The position numbers and the translations under genes are program-made. This document shows positions 53,861 to 63,018 of a stretch of DNA of 64,000 nucleotides, in pieces. Below the pieces are notes generated by a model that saw only the letters and a program-made list of their open reading frames with translations, searched no databases and was not told where the DNA came from. This stretch comes from an uncultured Arthrobacter sp. (GTDB taxonomy: Bacteria; Actinomycetota; Actinomycetes; Actinomycetales; Micrococcaceae): NCBI RefSeq assembly GCF_947493765.1, contig NZ_CANLSZ010000005.1, positions 147,981 through 211,980 on the forward strand, in the 5' to 3' direction. Every line of letters starts with the position of its first letter. Positions within the stretch are counted from its first letter, which is position 1.

Positions 53861-54316
53861 TCAGCGGACCCGCGCAAGCCTGGTGGACAGCAACTGGTCC
53901 TTCGCCGGTCCCGTGACATCCCAGGAGTACTCGATGGCGTCCGCGGCCCGGATGTGGAAGGCCACGCGGTACGTGTCCGGGGGGCACCCGTGCACGTCCT
54001 GCGCCCGCCCCGTGCGCAGATCGAGCCGACAGAGCACCCGCTGATCGGGGAATCGGACGATCATGGTGGCCCCCACGGCACTGACCCGGTAGGTGCGCGA
54101 CGCCGGCGCCTGGAAGTGCGGCCAGCACGCCGTTCCCTCCTCGACCCAGGCCAGGCCGTCGGAGTCAGGAGTGAACGTGGTGAGGCCGCTGAACGTGCCG
54201 CTGATGCCCGATGCGCGGTCGAGGAGACGGCGTTCCGTCGACCACACGCCGGTGAGGAACGCGATCGGGTCCTCCACGCCCCAGGAACCCGGTGTCGCAG
54301 GTGCTGTCTCATCCAT
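53861..54316 (-). CDS. DUF6314-like protein
   Basis: A 151-residue protein with DPIAFLTGVWSTERRLLDRASGISGTFSGLTTFTPDSDGLAWVEEGT, VLCRLDLRTGRAQDVHGCPPDTYRVAFHI and EYSWDVTGPAKDQLLSTRLARV. The pattern is a lipocalin-like beta barrel of the DUF6314 type: GxW near the start, repeated strands and a closing YxWxVxGPxKDxxLxTxL. The function is unknown; a small hydrophobic ligand is a structural guess. The ATG follows AGGAG. It converges on the acyltransferase. Confidence 0.72.
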   Translation of the reverse strand: MDETAPATPGSWGVEDPIAFLTGVWSTERRLLDRASGISGTFSGLTTFTPDSDGLAWVEEGTACWPHFQAPASRTYRVSAVGATMIVRFPDQRVLCRLDLRTGRAQDVHGCPPDTYRVAFHIRAADAIEYSWDVTGPAKDQLLSTRLARVR

Positions 54317-54384
54317 GGATCTCCTGTCGTCGGCCGATTCCACGGTAGCCTCCCGCACTCGTCTTGGTGACTCGGACCGTGAAT

Positions 54385-54399
54385 GTTAGGCTGCCTAAC
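54385..54399 (+). promoter_or_regulatory. MarR-type operator next to the start codon
   Basis: GTTAGG-CTG-CCTAAC is a perfect 6-3-6 palindrome ending two bases before the marR-type ATG. It fits autorepression by the MarR protein. The TTAGG...CCTAA core also resembles a DtxR/IdeR iron box, but the 19-base consensus is not matched. Confidence 0.65.
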
Positions 54400-54400
54400 T

Positions 54401-54841
54401 ATGGAAACCGAGACCGAGGAGGCGGAGCTGCTGGCGCTTGCGCAGTCCTTCCGCAGCACCCTGCGCCACGCCGTCTACCTGAGCCGCTCCATGGACAGCG
54501 ACGGCGAACTGTCGACCATGCAGATGAGCACGCTGAGCATGGCTGCCGACGCACCCCTGCGGGTCAGCCGCGTCGCGGCCAATCTCGGTATCCGGGTGCC
54601 CTCGGCCACCGAGCAGATCATCAAGCTCGAGCAGGCGGGACTGGTCTCCCGGCAGCCGGACCCCACGGACTCCCGGGCGGTACTGGTGCAGCTCACCCGG
54701 ACCGGCCGCACCACCTGGGAAGAGGTCAACCGGCGCCGGAACGCACGGATCGCCGAGCTGCTCGGCCGCCTCGACAGCCGGGACAGGGCGACCCTTGCCG
54801 CAGCCCTGCCCGTCGTCGCACAACTGACCAACCACAGCTAG
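54401..54841 (+). CDS. MarR-family regulator
   Basis: The 146-residue protein is a MarR winged helix: STMQMSTLSMAADAPLRVSRVAANLGIRVPSATEQIIKLEQAGLVSRQPDPTDSRAVLVQLTRTGRTTWEEV, with helical ends for dimerisation. The start has no Shine-Dalgarno sequence and lies directly after a perfect palindrome, so the mRNA may be leaderless and autorepressed. The MFS transporter gene starts 11 bases downstream with AGGAG overlapping the marR stop, giving a regulator-transporter pair. Confidence 0.9.
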   Translation: METETEEAELLALAQSFRSTLRHAVYLSRSMDSDGELSTMQMSTLSMAADAPLRVSRVAANLGIRVPSATEQIIKLEQAGLVSRQPDPTDSRAVLVQLTRTGRTTWEEVNRRRNARIAELLGRLDSRDRATLAAALPVVAQLTNHS

Positions 54842-54851
54842 GAGTTCCTGA

Positions 54852-56075
54852 GTGACCACCCGTGCTTCCGTGCCGGAGACCTCGCCCACCTCGGTCCTGG
54901 GTGAGGAGAAGCAGTCCTTCTTCCGTCAGCCCAGGGCGGTCTGGGCCACTGCCCTCGCCGCAGTCTTCGCCTTCATGGGCATCGGGCTCGTGGACCCGAT
55001 CCTCCCCGCCATCGCCGAGAATCTCGACGCCACACCGAGTCAGGTGTCCCTGCTCTTCACGAGCTACTTCCTCGTCACGGCCATCGCGATGCTGGTCACC
55101 GGGTTCATCTCCTCCCGGATCGGTGGGAAGAAGACGCTTCTGCTCGGCCTCGGGCTCATCGTCGTCTTCGCCTCCCTGTCAGGGCTGTCGGGCGACGTGG
55201 CGACCCTCGTCGGCTTCCGAGCCGGCTGGGGGCTGGGCAACGCGCTCTTCGTGGCCACCGCGCTCGCGGTGATCGTCGGCGTCGCGAGCGGCGGCACGGC
55301 CACCGCGATCATCCTCTACGAGGCGGCCCTCGGGTTGGGGATCTCCCTCGGCCCGCTGCTCGGTGCGCTCCTGGGCGGGTGGCAGTGGCGTGCGCCGTTC
55401 TTCGGCACGGCCGCCCTCATGGCCGCGGCGCTCATCGCCCTGACCGTGATGCTGCCGCCCACGCCGACGCCGGCACACCGGACGTCGCTGAAGGATCCGC
55501 TGCTGGCCCTCGGGCACAGGGGACTGCGCACCACCGCCTCCAGCGCCCTGTTCTACAACTACGGCTTCTTCACCATCCTCGCGTTCACGCCCTTCGTGCT
55601 CGGCATGGACGCCTACGGCATCGGCGCCGTCTTCTTCGGCTGGGGCCTCATGGTCGCCGTCTTCTCGGTCCTCGTGGCGCCGGTCCTGCAGCGGTTGCTC
55701 GGCACCACCCGCGTGCTGCTGCTGACCCTCGGCGCGCTCGCGCTCGTCCTCGTCGGCCTGGCTCTCGCGGCGGAGCGCTCGGTGACAGCCGTCGTCGTGC
55801 TCGTGATCGTCTCCGGCGCGCTGCTCGGCATCAACAACACGCTCTACACGGAACTGGCCATGGGGGTCTCGGACGCGCCGCGGCCCGTCGCCTCGGCGGG
55901 CTACAACTTCGTCCGCTGGCTCGGCGGCGCCCTCGCCCCCTTCGCCGCGACGAAGCTCGCCGAGATCTACGACCCGCGGGTCACCTACGCGGTGGCGGCC
56001 GTCATGGTGGTCATCGCCGGCGCCGTCGTCCTCGGATGCCGCGGATCGCTGAAGCACGCGACGGCGCACGGGTGA
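54852..56075 (+). CDS. MFS drug-type exporter
   Basis: The 407-residue protein has about 12 helices, with FAFMGIGLVDPILPAIAENLDATPSQVSLLFTSYFLVTAIAMLVTGFISSRIGGKKTLLLGLGLIVVFA at the start (motif A GFISSRIGGKK) and ALGLGISLGPLLGALLGGWQWRAPFFG (motif C). This is the DHA1 drug:H+ antiporter layout. Control by the MarR protein encoded just upstream suggests inducible efflux of a toxic compound. The substrate is not known. Confidence 0.9.
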   Translation: MTTRASVPETSPTSVLGEEKQSFFRQPRAVWATALAAVFAFMGIGLVDPILPAIAENLDATPSQVSLLFTSYFLVTAIAMLVTGFISSRIGGKKTLLLGLGLIVVFASLSGLSGDVATLVGFRAGWGLGNALFVATALAVIVGVASGGTATAIILYEAALGLGISLGPLLGALLGGWQWRAPFFGTAALMAAALIALTVMLPPTPTPAHRTSLKDPLLALGHRGLRTTASSALFYNYGFFTILAFTPFVLGMDAYGIGAVFFGWGLMVAVFSVLVAPVLQRLLGTTRVLLLTLGALALVLVGLALAAERSVTAVVVLVIVSGALLGINNTLYTELAMGVSDAPRPVASAGYNFVRWLGGALAPFAATKLAEIYDPRVTYAVAAVMVVIAGAVVLGCRGSLKHATAHG

Positions 56076-56090
56076 TGACGGGCGACGCCG

Positions 56091-56525
56091 TCAGTCCGCG
56101 AGGAACGACGTCGTCGCCTGGTCCTCCACGCCCCCGTAGTACCGGCCCAGCAGGGCCTTGAACCACGGCTCCTGCGGGGCTGCGAGATTGAACAGGGTCA
56201 TGGAGGACTGCAGCTTCCGGGCGTCGATCCCGCCGAGCACCTCCACCGGATCGTTGCCCTCCAGATTGAGGAGGGCGTGCACGCACTCGAGCAGGCGCGG
56301 CCCCAGGACGGGGTGCGAGAGATACGCCCGCGCCTCGTCGAGGGACGCGATGGCGTACCGGACCGACGTCGGGCTGCTCCCGAGGCCCTGGACCTGAGGG
56401 AAGACGAACCACATCCAGTGCCCTGTCTTGCGTCCGCCGCGCAGCTCGGTGAGAGCTTGCTCGTAGGTGTTGTGGGCGTCCTGTGCGTCGACGAAGCGCG
56501 CCAGGTCGAAGGGGTCGGTGTTCAC
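56091..56525 (-). CDS. DUF1810 family protein
   Basis: The 144-residue product matches DUF1810: DPFDLARFVDAQDAHNTYEQALTELRGGRKTGHWMWFVFPQVQGLGSSPTSVRYAIASLDEARAYLSHPVLGPRLLECV, then LFNLAAPQEPWFKALLGRYYGGVEDQAT. The related NADAR fold acts on ADP-ribose derivatives, but DUF1810 itself has no settled function. The GTG start follows GGAG by seven bases; a longer frame upstream overlaps the thioredoxin promoter region and is unlikely. Confidence 0.88.
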   Translation of the reverse strand: MNTDPFDLARFVDAQDAHNTYEQALTELRGGRKTGHWMWFVFPQVQGLGSSPTSVRYAIASLDEARAYLSHPVLGPRLLECVHALLNLEGNDPVEVLGGIDARKLQSSMTLFNLAAPQEPWFKALLGRYYGGVEDQATTSFLAD

Positions 56526-56632
56526 TCGTGTCTCCAGGACTCGTAGGGGTTCAGTAGGTGTTCGGGCCACTACTTCTTCATCGGTAGCGAACAGACCTGA
56601 CAGGTACGGGGTGCTCTCGTTACCGTAGAGGG

Positions 56633-57022
56633 ATGTCGACAATCAATATCACCGAGGCAAGCTTCCCCGAAACCATCGAGGGCAACGACATCGTGTTCGT
56701 TGACTTCTGGGCCGAGTGGTGCGGCCCGTGCAAGCAGTTCGCACCGGTGTACGACGCCGTGTCGCAGCAGCACGACGACATCACCTTCGCCAAGGTGGAC
56801 ACCGAGGCGGAGCAGTCGCTCGCCGCAGCGGCCGGCATCACCTCGATCCCCACGCTCATGGCGTTCCGGGACAAGGTCCTCGTCTTCTCCCAGCCGGGTG
56901 CCCTCAACGCCACGCAGTTCGGCGAGCTGGTCGAGGCCGTGAAGGGCCTGGACATGAAGGCCGTGCACGAGCAGATCGCGCAGCAGTCCCAGGAGGACTC
57001 TCCCGCCGCCGACGCGCAGTAG
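56633..57022 (+). CDS. trxA: Thioredoxin
   Basis: A 129-residue cytoplasmic thioredoxin. The redox site W29CGPC33 lies in VDFWAEWCGPCKQFAPV, and the cis-proline is in TSIPTLMAFRD. It reduces protein disulfides using thioredoxin reductase, which is not encoded here. Compared with the usual 105-110 residues it has a C-terminal Gln/Ser/Ala extension (AQQSQEDSPAADAQ). A terminator follows directly. Confidence 0.93.
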   Translation: MSTINITEASFPETIEGNDIVFVDFWAEWCGPCKQFAPVYDAVSQQHDDITFAKVDTEAEQSLAAAAGITSIPTLMAFRDKVLVFSQPGALNATQFGELVEAVKGLDMKAVHEQIAQQSQEDSPAADAQ

Positions 57023-57035
57023 TACCCGTCACCGC

Positions 57036-57068
57036 AACGGCCCCGCACTCGTGGAGTGCGGGGCCGTT
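57036..57068. terminator. Bidirectional terminator after trxA
   Basis: A 15-bp perfect stem (AACGGCCCCGCACTC with its complement) closes on GTG and ends in TT on either strand. It lies between trxA and the convergent ABM gene. Confidence 0.85.
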
Positions 57069-57087
57069 CGTGTCGGGTGCGTGGGAC

Positions 57088-57378
57088 TCAGGCCGGCTGG
57101 TCGGAGCGCACCACGTCGGGCTGTGCGGCGAGCAGCGCGCTCAGCGACTCGCCGAGATCCTGCAGGGCCGGGCCGCGCATATGGAGATCGAGGGCTTCGG
57201 TGGACTCCCACCGCTCCTGGAGCACGATCCGGTCCTCCTGTGCCTCGGTGATCTCGTACCGGAGGCATCCCGGTTCCTGGACCACCTGTTCGATGGCCAG
57301 ATCGAGAGCCAGCTTCACGCGGGTGAACTCACCCTCCTGCGGGGTGAAGATTGCTGTGACGTCTACAGGTTCGCTCAT
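57088..57378 (-). CDS. ABM-domain (antibiotic biosynthesis monooxygenase-like) protein
   Basis: This 96-residue protein has PVDVTAIFTPQEGEFTRVKLALDLAIEQVVQEPGCLRYEI and DRIVLQERWESTEALDLHMRGPALQDLGESL. That is the ferredoxin-like ABM fold: strand, helix ending in EPGCLRYE, strand, then W-x-S-x-EALDLH. Such small dimers include quinol monooxygenases and haem-degrading enzymes, but most are uncharacterised. The size is normal. It is separated from the glycosylase gene by 56 bases. Confidence 0.83.
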   Translation of the reverse strand: MSEPVDVTAIFTPQEGEFTRVKLALDLAIEQVVQEPGCLRYEITEAQEDRIVLQERWESTEALDLHMRGPALQDLGESLSALLAAQPDVVRSDQPA

Positions 57379-57434
57379 ACCCCAACCCTAGCGGCCACCC
57401 GGGGACCTTCCCGCACGCGAGCCGCGCTCCGTGC

Positions 57435-58406
57435 CTAGCGCCCGCGGTGGTCCTCGGGTGTCAGCCGCGGGCCGAAGGCCTGCTTCCGGAATCCGCTCGC
57501 ATACAGGGCCCGCACCACGCGCTGGCGCTGCCCCGCCCACGGCCGCAGCAGCTCCACCATCCCGGCGTCGTCCGTCCGGCTCCCGGTCAGCGCAGCGCCG
57601 ACATAGGCCGCGAGATGGTAGTCGCCCACGGAGATGGAGTCCGGGCACCCGTGCGTCCGCTGGACCACCTCGGCGACGGTCCAGACGCCGATGCCCGGCA
57701 CCGAGCGCAGACCCACCCGGACCGCCTCACCCTGCCGGGAGGCAAGCCGCTCCAGGCCGCTCGCCACGTGTGCCGCCTTCAGGATCGTGGCGGAGCGCTT
57801 GGAATCGACACCGGCGCGGTGCCAGTCCCAGGACGGCACGCGCCGCCACTGCCCGGCGGTCGGCGGGAGCCGCAGGCCTGCGGGGGTGGTGGTCCCCGCG
57901 CCCGGCGCGGCGTCGCCGTAGCGCGTCAGCAGGTAACGCCAGGCGCGCTTGGCCTCCATCCCGGTGACCTTCTGTTCGAGGACCGCGCGGGCCACGGTGT
58001 CGAGCATGCGGCCCGACGAGGGGAGGCGGAGCCCGGGAGCCAGGTACCTGCCCTTCCGGGCGAGGTCCGGCAGGGTGGCGCGGAAGGCGGGGCTGTCGAA
58101 GTCGCTCCAGTCGTCGTCGGCGCCGAGCAGCCGGGGGAGAGCCTCGAGGGCCCGGGCGGCCCCGGGGCCCCACGCCGCTGCCTGGACCACACTGTCGTTC
58201 AGGGAACCGTGCTGTCGCAGCAGCAGGCTCACCGGTCCCTGATCCGTGCGGAACGCCAGCCAGTGGTCCGGCCCCTGGACGATGAACGCGGGGTCGTGGG
58301 CCCCGCACTGCAGGGTGCCCACGCTGCGGGTCAGGCTGTACGGACCGCCCGGGACCCACTCCGCCGTCTCCGCGCCGGAGGGCACGAGAGCGGGGGCGAT
58401 CGACAT
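57435..58406 (-). CDS. DNA glycosylase, AlkA-like (HhH-GPD)
   Basis: The 323-residue protein has an HhH-GPD core with LDTVARAVLEQKVTGMEAKRAWRYLLTRYG. The helix-hairpin-helix LRSVPGIGVWTVAEVVQRTHGCPDSISVGDYHLAAYVG follows, in which the Asp of VGDYHL is the catalytic residue. The first 130 residues form the variable N-terminal domain of 3-methyladenine glycosylases. It removes alkylated bases to start base-excision repair. There is no attached Ada domain. It is monocistronic or co-transcribed with the ABM gene downstream. Confidence 0.9.
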   Translation of the reverse strand: MSIAPALVPSGAETAEWVPGGPYSLTRSVGTLQCGAHDPAFIVQGPDHWLAFRTDQGPVSLLLRQHGSLNDSVVQAAAWGPGAARALEALPRLLGADDDWSDFDSPAFRATLPDLARKGRYLAPGLRLPSSGRMLDTVARAVLEQKVTGMEAKRAWRYLLTRYGDAAPGAGTTTPAGLRLPPTAGQWRRVPSWDWHRAGVDSKRSATILKAAHVASGLERLASRQGEAVRVGLRSVPGIGVWTVAEVVQRTHGCPDSISVGDYHLAAYVGAALTGSRTDDAGMVELLRPWAGQRQRVVRALYASGFRKQAFGPRLTPEDHRGR

Positions 58407-58457
58407 GGAACCATGGTGCCATGTCGATCGCCCCCGGGGCGCTCGCCGGGCAGGGGA

Positions 58458-59534
58458 TCAGCCCGCGATGGCGTCGGTGATCGCCTCACCCAGCGACGCC
58501 GTCGTGCCCGTACCGCCCAGATCGCGGGTGAGTGCATCACCACCGGTGGCGAGCACCGACTCGATGCCCGCCAGGATGCCAGCAGCGGCGTCGGTCTCCC
58601 CGAGATGGTCCAGCATCATGGAGGCACTCCAGATCTGCCCCACCGGATTGGCGATGCCTTTGCCGGCGATGTCCGGGGCCGAGCCGTGCACGGGTTCGAA
58701 GAGGCTGGGGAACGTGCGGTCGGGGTTGATGTTGCCGCTGGGTGCCACGCCGATGGTGCCGGTGCAGGCAGGCCCGAGATCGGAGAGGATGTCACCGAAG
58801 AGATTGCTGGCCACTACGACGTCGAACCAGTCGGGATGGAGCACGAAGTTCGCGCAGAGGATGTCGATGTGGAACTTGTCCACCCGGACGTCGTCGTACT
58901 TCGTGGACATCGCCTCCACGCGCTCGTCCCAGTAGGGCATGGTGATGGAGATGCCGTTGCTCTTCGTCGCGGAGGTCAGGTGCTTCTTCTCGCGGGTCTG
59001 CGCGAGCTCGAACGCGTAGCGGAGGATCCGGTCCACGCCGGTGCGTGTCATGACGGTGTCCTGGATGACGGTCTCGCGCTCGGTGCCCTCGAACATCCTG
59101 CCGCCCACGCTCGAGTACTCGCCCTCGGTGTTCTCGCGCACCACCCAGAAGTCCACGTCCCCGGGCTCCCGGCCCGCGAGCGGGCTGGTGATCCCCGGCA
59201 GCAGGCGCACGGGGCGCAGATTCACGTACTGGTCGAAGTGGCGGCGGAACTGCAGCAGGCTGCCCCACAGCGAGACGTGGTCGGGCACGACGTCGGGCCA
59301 GCCGACGGCGCCGAAGAAGATCGCGTCGAAGGTGCGCAGTTCCTCGAACCAGTCGTCAGGCAGCATCTGGCCGTGGGCCGTGTAGTACTCGGCGCTCGCG
59401 TAGTCGAACTCGACGGCGTCGATCCCGAAGCCGTACCGCGTGGCCGCGGCCCGCAGGGCGCGCAGGCCCTCGGGCATGACCTCCTTGCCGATCCCGTCCC
59501 CGGCGATGACGGCGATGCGATAGGTCTCGGTCAT
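58458..59534 (-). CDS. Tartrate/D-malate dehydrogenase (isopropylmalate dehydrogenase family)
   Basis: This 358-residue beta-decarboxylating dehydrogenase has YRIAVIAGDGIGKEVMPEGLRAL, FFGAVGWPDVVPDHVSLWGSLLQFRRHFDQYVNLRPVRLLPGI, WVVRENTEGEYSSVGGRMFEGTERE and DIAGKGIANPVGQIWSASMML. VPDHVSLWGSLL and the RENTEGEYSSVGGR form separate TtuC/DmlA from LeuB and isocitrate dehydrogenases. It oxidises tartrate or D-malate with NAD and a divalent metal, but LeuB-like breadth is possible. It stands alone, divergent from the CBS gene. Confidence 0.88.
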   Translation of the reverse strand: MTETYRIAVIAGDGIGKEVMPEGLRALRAAATRYGFGIDAVEFDYASAEYYTAHGQMLPDDWFEELRTFDAIFFGAVGWPDVVPDHVSLWGSLLQFRRHFDQYVNLRPVRLLPGITSPLAGREPGDVDFWVVRENTEGEYSSVGGRMFEGTERETVIQDTVMTRTGVDRILRYAFELAQTREKKHLTSATKSNGISITMPYWDERVEAMSTKYDDVRVDKFHIDILCANFVLHPDWFDVVVASNLFGDILSDLGPACTGTIGVAPSGNINPDRTFPSLFEPVHGSAPDIAGKGIANPVGQIWSASMMLDHLGETDAAAGILAGIESVLATGGDALTRDLGGTGTTASLGEAITDAIAG

Positions 59535-59656
59535 GGCTGGATCCCCTCGTCGGACGGTGGCTGGTGTTCCAACCCTAGGCGCAGGCCCCCGGGGCCGCAC
59601 GGCGTGTGTTACGTGGTCGCACAGCGGCGGGGTCGGCAGCCGGTAGCGTTGTGGTC

Positions 59657-61033
59657 ATGAAGTATGCCAAGTCGATTGTCGATCTGATCGGCAACACCCC
59701 GCTGGTCAGGCTCAACTCCGTGACGGACGGCATCGCCGCCACCGTCCTCGCCAAGGTCGAGTACCTGAATCCGGGCGGGTCGGTGAAGGATCGCATCGCG
59801 GTCCGGATGCTCGACGCGGCGGAGGCCGAGGGCCGGATCAAGCCGGGCGGCACCATCGTGGAGCCGACGTCCGGCAACACCGGGGTGGGCCTCGCGCTCG
59901 TCGCGCAGCAGCGTGGCTACCGGTGCATCTTCGTGGTGCCCGACAAGGTGGGCGAGGACAAGCGGAACGTCCTGAAGGCGTACGGGGCTGAAGTGGTCGT
60001 CACGCCCACGGCAGTGGCCCCCGAGAGCCCGGAGTCCTACTACGGCGTCTCGGACCGCCTAGTCCGCGAGATCCCCGGTGCCTACAAGCCCGACCAGTTC
60101 TCCAACCAGTTCGGCCCGCTGAGCCACTACGAGAGCACCGGTCCCGAGATCTGGGCCGACACCGAGGGCACGGTGACGCACTTCGTCACCGGCGTCGGAA
60201 CGGGCGGCACCATCACCGGGACGGGGCGGTACCTGAAGGAGGTCTCCGCGGATCGCGCCGGAGGCCCGGTGCGGATCATCGGCGCCGATCCGGAGGGGTC
60301 CGTGTACTCCGGTGGCACGGGGCGGCCCTACTTCGTCGAGGGTGTGGGCGAGGACATGTGGCCCGGCTCCTACGACCCTGCGGTCCCGGACGAGATCGAG
60401 GCCGTCACCGACGCGGAGAGCTTCGGGATGACGCGGCGCCTCGCCCGTGAGGAGGGGCTCCTGGTCGGCGGCTCGTGCGGCATGGCCGTCGTCGCCGCCC
60501 TGCGCGTGGCGAAGGAGCTCACGGCGGACGACGTCGTGGTGGTCCTGCTGCCCGACGGCGGCCGGGGTTACCTCGGCAAGATCTTCAACGACGACTGGAT
60601 GAAGTCCTACGGCTTCATGGACGGCGGTGCGGACGCCGGCGTCGGCGCGGTCCTGGACGCGAAGGACGGTTCCATGCCGGCCCTCGTCCACGCCCACCCG
60701 GCGCAGACGCTCCGCGACGTCATCGCGCTCATGGCCGAGTACGGCGTATCCATGGTCCCCGTGCTGTCGCAGGAACCCCCGGTGAAGATGGGCGAGGTGC
60801 TGGGCTCGGTGGACCAGCGGTCGCTCACCGAGAAGCTCCTTCAGGGCCGGGCCGAGCTCACGGACACGGTCTCCGAGCACCTGGACGCGAAGCTTCCGCT
60901 CATCGGATCGCGGGAGTCCCTCGAGGCCGCACGGGAGCGGCTGCAGCACAGCGACACGCTGATGGTCACGTCCCTCGGCTCGCCGGTGGGAATTCTGACG
61001 CGCCAGGACGTGCTGACGTATATGAGCAGCTGA
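59657..61033 (+). CDS. Cystathionine beta-synthase
   Basis: The 458-residue PLP enzyme starts with KSIVDLIGNTPLVRLNSV. YLNPGGSVKDRIAVRML holds the PLP lysine, EPTSGNTGVGLALVAQQRGY follows, and TGVGTGGTITGTGRYLKE is the phosphate loop. Two C-terminal CBS domains follow (ALVHAHPAQTLRDVIALMAEYGVSMVPVL and LMVTSLGSPVGILTRQDVLTYMS). It condenses serine or O-acetylserine with homocysteine. The CBS pair suggests allosteric control. The next gene, a gamma-synthase/lyase, starts 26 bases later, giving a transsulfuration operon. The ATG is after GTGGTC; an upstream extension has no similarity. Confidence 0.92.
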   Translation: MKYAKSIVDLIGNTPLVRLNSVTDGIAATVLAKVEYLNPGGSVKDRIAVRMLDAAEAEGRIKPGGTIVEPTSGNTGVGLALVAQQRGYRCIFVVPDKVGEDKRNVLKAYGAEVVVTPTAVAPESPESYYGVSDRLVREIPGAYKPDQFSNQFGPLSHYESTGPEIWADTEGTVTHFVTGVGTGGTITGTGRYLKEVSADRAGGPVRIIGADPEGSVYSGGTGRPYFVEGVGEDMWPGSYDPAVPDEIEAVTDAESFGMTRRLAREEGLLVGGSCGMAVVAALRVAKELTADDVVVVLLPDGGRGYLGKIFNDDWMKSYGFMDGGADAGVGAVLDAKDGSMPALVHAHPAQTLRDVIALMAEYGVSMVPVLSQEPPVKMGEVLGSVDQRSLTEKLLQGRAELTDTVSEHLDAKLPLIGSRESLEAARERLQHSDTLMVTSLGSPVGILTRQDVLTYMSS

Positions 61034-61059
61034 CAGTCCACCAGAACACCAGGAGCATC

Positions 61060-62223
61060 GTGACGCACTCTGACGCCCAGGGTTTCAACACCCGGGCCAT
61101 CCATGCAGGCCAGACCCCCGATCCCACCACGGGAGCGGTGATCCCGCCGCTGTACCAGACGACGACGTTCGCCCAGGACGGCATCGGCAAGCTCCGCAAC
61201 GGCTACGAGTACGGGCGCGGCACCAATCCCACGCGCGATGCGCTGCAGACGCAAATCGCAGCCCTCGAGGGCGGCAAGCACGCGTTCAGCTTCTCCTCGG
61301 GCCTGGCCGCGGAGGACGCGCTGATCCGCGGCGCGCTCCGTCCGGGTGACCACATCGTGCTCGGCAATGACGCCTACGGCGGAACCTACCGGCTGATCGA
61401 CCGGGTCCTGTCGCAGTGGGGCATCACCAACTCCGCCGTCGACATGGCCGACACCACCGCGGTTCAGGCCGCGATCTCGGCCAACAACACGAAGATGGTC
61501 TGGGTCGAGACGCCGTCGAACCCGATGATGAAGATCACCGACATCGCCGCGACCGCCCAGCTGGCGCACGACGCCGGCGCCCTGCTCGTGGTCGACAACA
61601 CCTTCGCCTCGCCGTACCTGCAGCAGCCGCTCACCTTCGGTGCCGACGTCGTCGTGCACTCGACCACGAAGTACATCGGCGGCCACTCCGACGCCAGTGG
61701 CGGCGCCGTGGTGGTGAACGACGACGAGCTGGCCGAGAAGGTCGGCTTCGTGCAGTTCGCCGTCGGCGCCGTCTCCGCGCCGATGGAGGCCTGGCTCACC
61801 ACGCGCGGGCTGAAGACGCTCGGCGTCCGCATGGACCGCCACTCCTCGAACGCGACGGCGATCGCCCGCTGGCTGCAGGAGCAGGCCGGGGTGGAGCGCG
61901 TCTACTACCCGGGCCTGCCCGAGCACCCCGGCCACGATCTCGCTGCAGCGCAGATGAAGGACTTCGGCGGCATGATCTCCGTGACGTTCACGGGCGGGGC
62001 CGAGGCCGCGAAGAAGGTGGCCGAGTCGACGCACGTGTTCACCCTCGCCGAATCCCTCGGTGGCATCGAGTCGCTGATGAACTACCCCTCGGACATGACG
62101 CACGCCTCGGTGCGGGGCACGGAGCTGGCCGTTCCCGAGAACCTGGTCCGCCTGTCGGTGGGCATCGAGGATCTCGAGGATCTGATCGGCGATCTCGAGC
62201 AGGCCATCGGCGCCCTGCGCTAG
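61060..62223 (+). CDS. metB: Cystathionine gamma-synthase/lyase
   Basis: A 387-residue Cys/Met-metabolism PLP enzyme. It begins GFNTRAIHAGQTPDPTTGAVIPPLYQTTTFAQD. FSSGLAAEDALIRGALRPGDH, VVDNTFASPYLQQPL and VVHSTTKYIGGHSDASGG, with the PLP lysine, follow. ESLGGIESLMNYPSDMTHASV is typical of MetB/gamma-lyase. Sequence alone does not separate synthase from lyase activity; coupling to a beta-synthase favours reverse transsulfuration. The GTG has AGGAG four bases upstream. A terminator follows. Confidence 0.9.
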   Translation: MTHSDAQGFNTRAIHAGQTPDPTTGAVIPPLYQTTTFAQDGIGKLRNGYEYGRGTNPTRDALQTQIAALEGGKHAFSFSSGLAAEDALIRGALRPGDHIVLGNDAYGGTYRLIDRVLSQWGITNSAVDMADTTAVQAAISANNTKMVWVETPSNPMMKITDIAATAQLAHDAGALLVVDNTFASPYLQQPLTFGADVVVHSTTKYIGGHSDASGGAVVVNDDELAEKVGFVQFAVGAVSAPMEAWLTTRGLKTLGVRMDRHSSNATAIARWLQEQAGVERVYYPGLPEHPGHDLAAAQMKDFGGMISVTFTGGAEAAKKVAESTHVFTLAESLGGIESLMNYPSDMTHASVRGTELAVPENLVRLSVGIEDLEDLIGDLEQAIGALR

Positions 62224-62243
62224 TCCTGCCCTCGCTTCTTCTG

Positions 62244-62271
62244 AAAGGCCCCTCCGTTCGGAGGGGCCTTT
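62244..62271 (+). terminator. Terminator of the transsulfuration operon
   Basis: A 12-bp perfect stem (AAAGGCCCCTCC with GGAGGGGCCTTT) has loop GTTC. It closes the operon before the IS region. Confidence 0.85.
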
Positions 62272-62380
62272 CGTGCGTCCGGCCGCGTGGTCGCTGGCGG
62301 CGTACTGATCATTCCGTTGATGCAGCCGAGATGCAGACCCGCGTTCTCGTTCTTCGCCGTCAGCCCTGCCGACTAAGCTC

Positions 62381-62921
<541 letters not shown>

Positions 62922-63018
62922 TCAGGCTGCGTGAGCGTCACCTCCTGATTGGGTCTGCTGCACGGATAGGTGACATCTGATCTGGCTTGCCGGAAGGCGG
63001 GCCTGGAAGGATGTTGCT

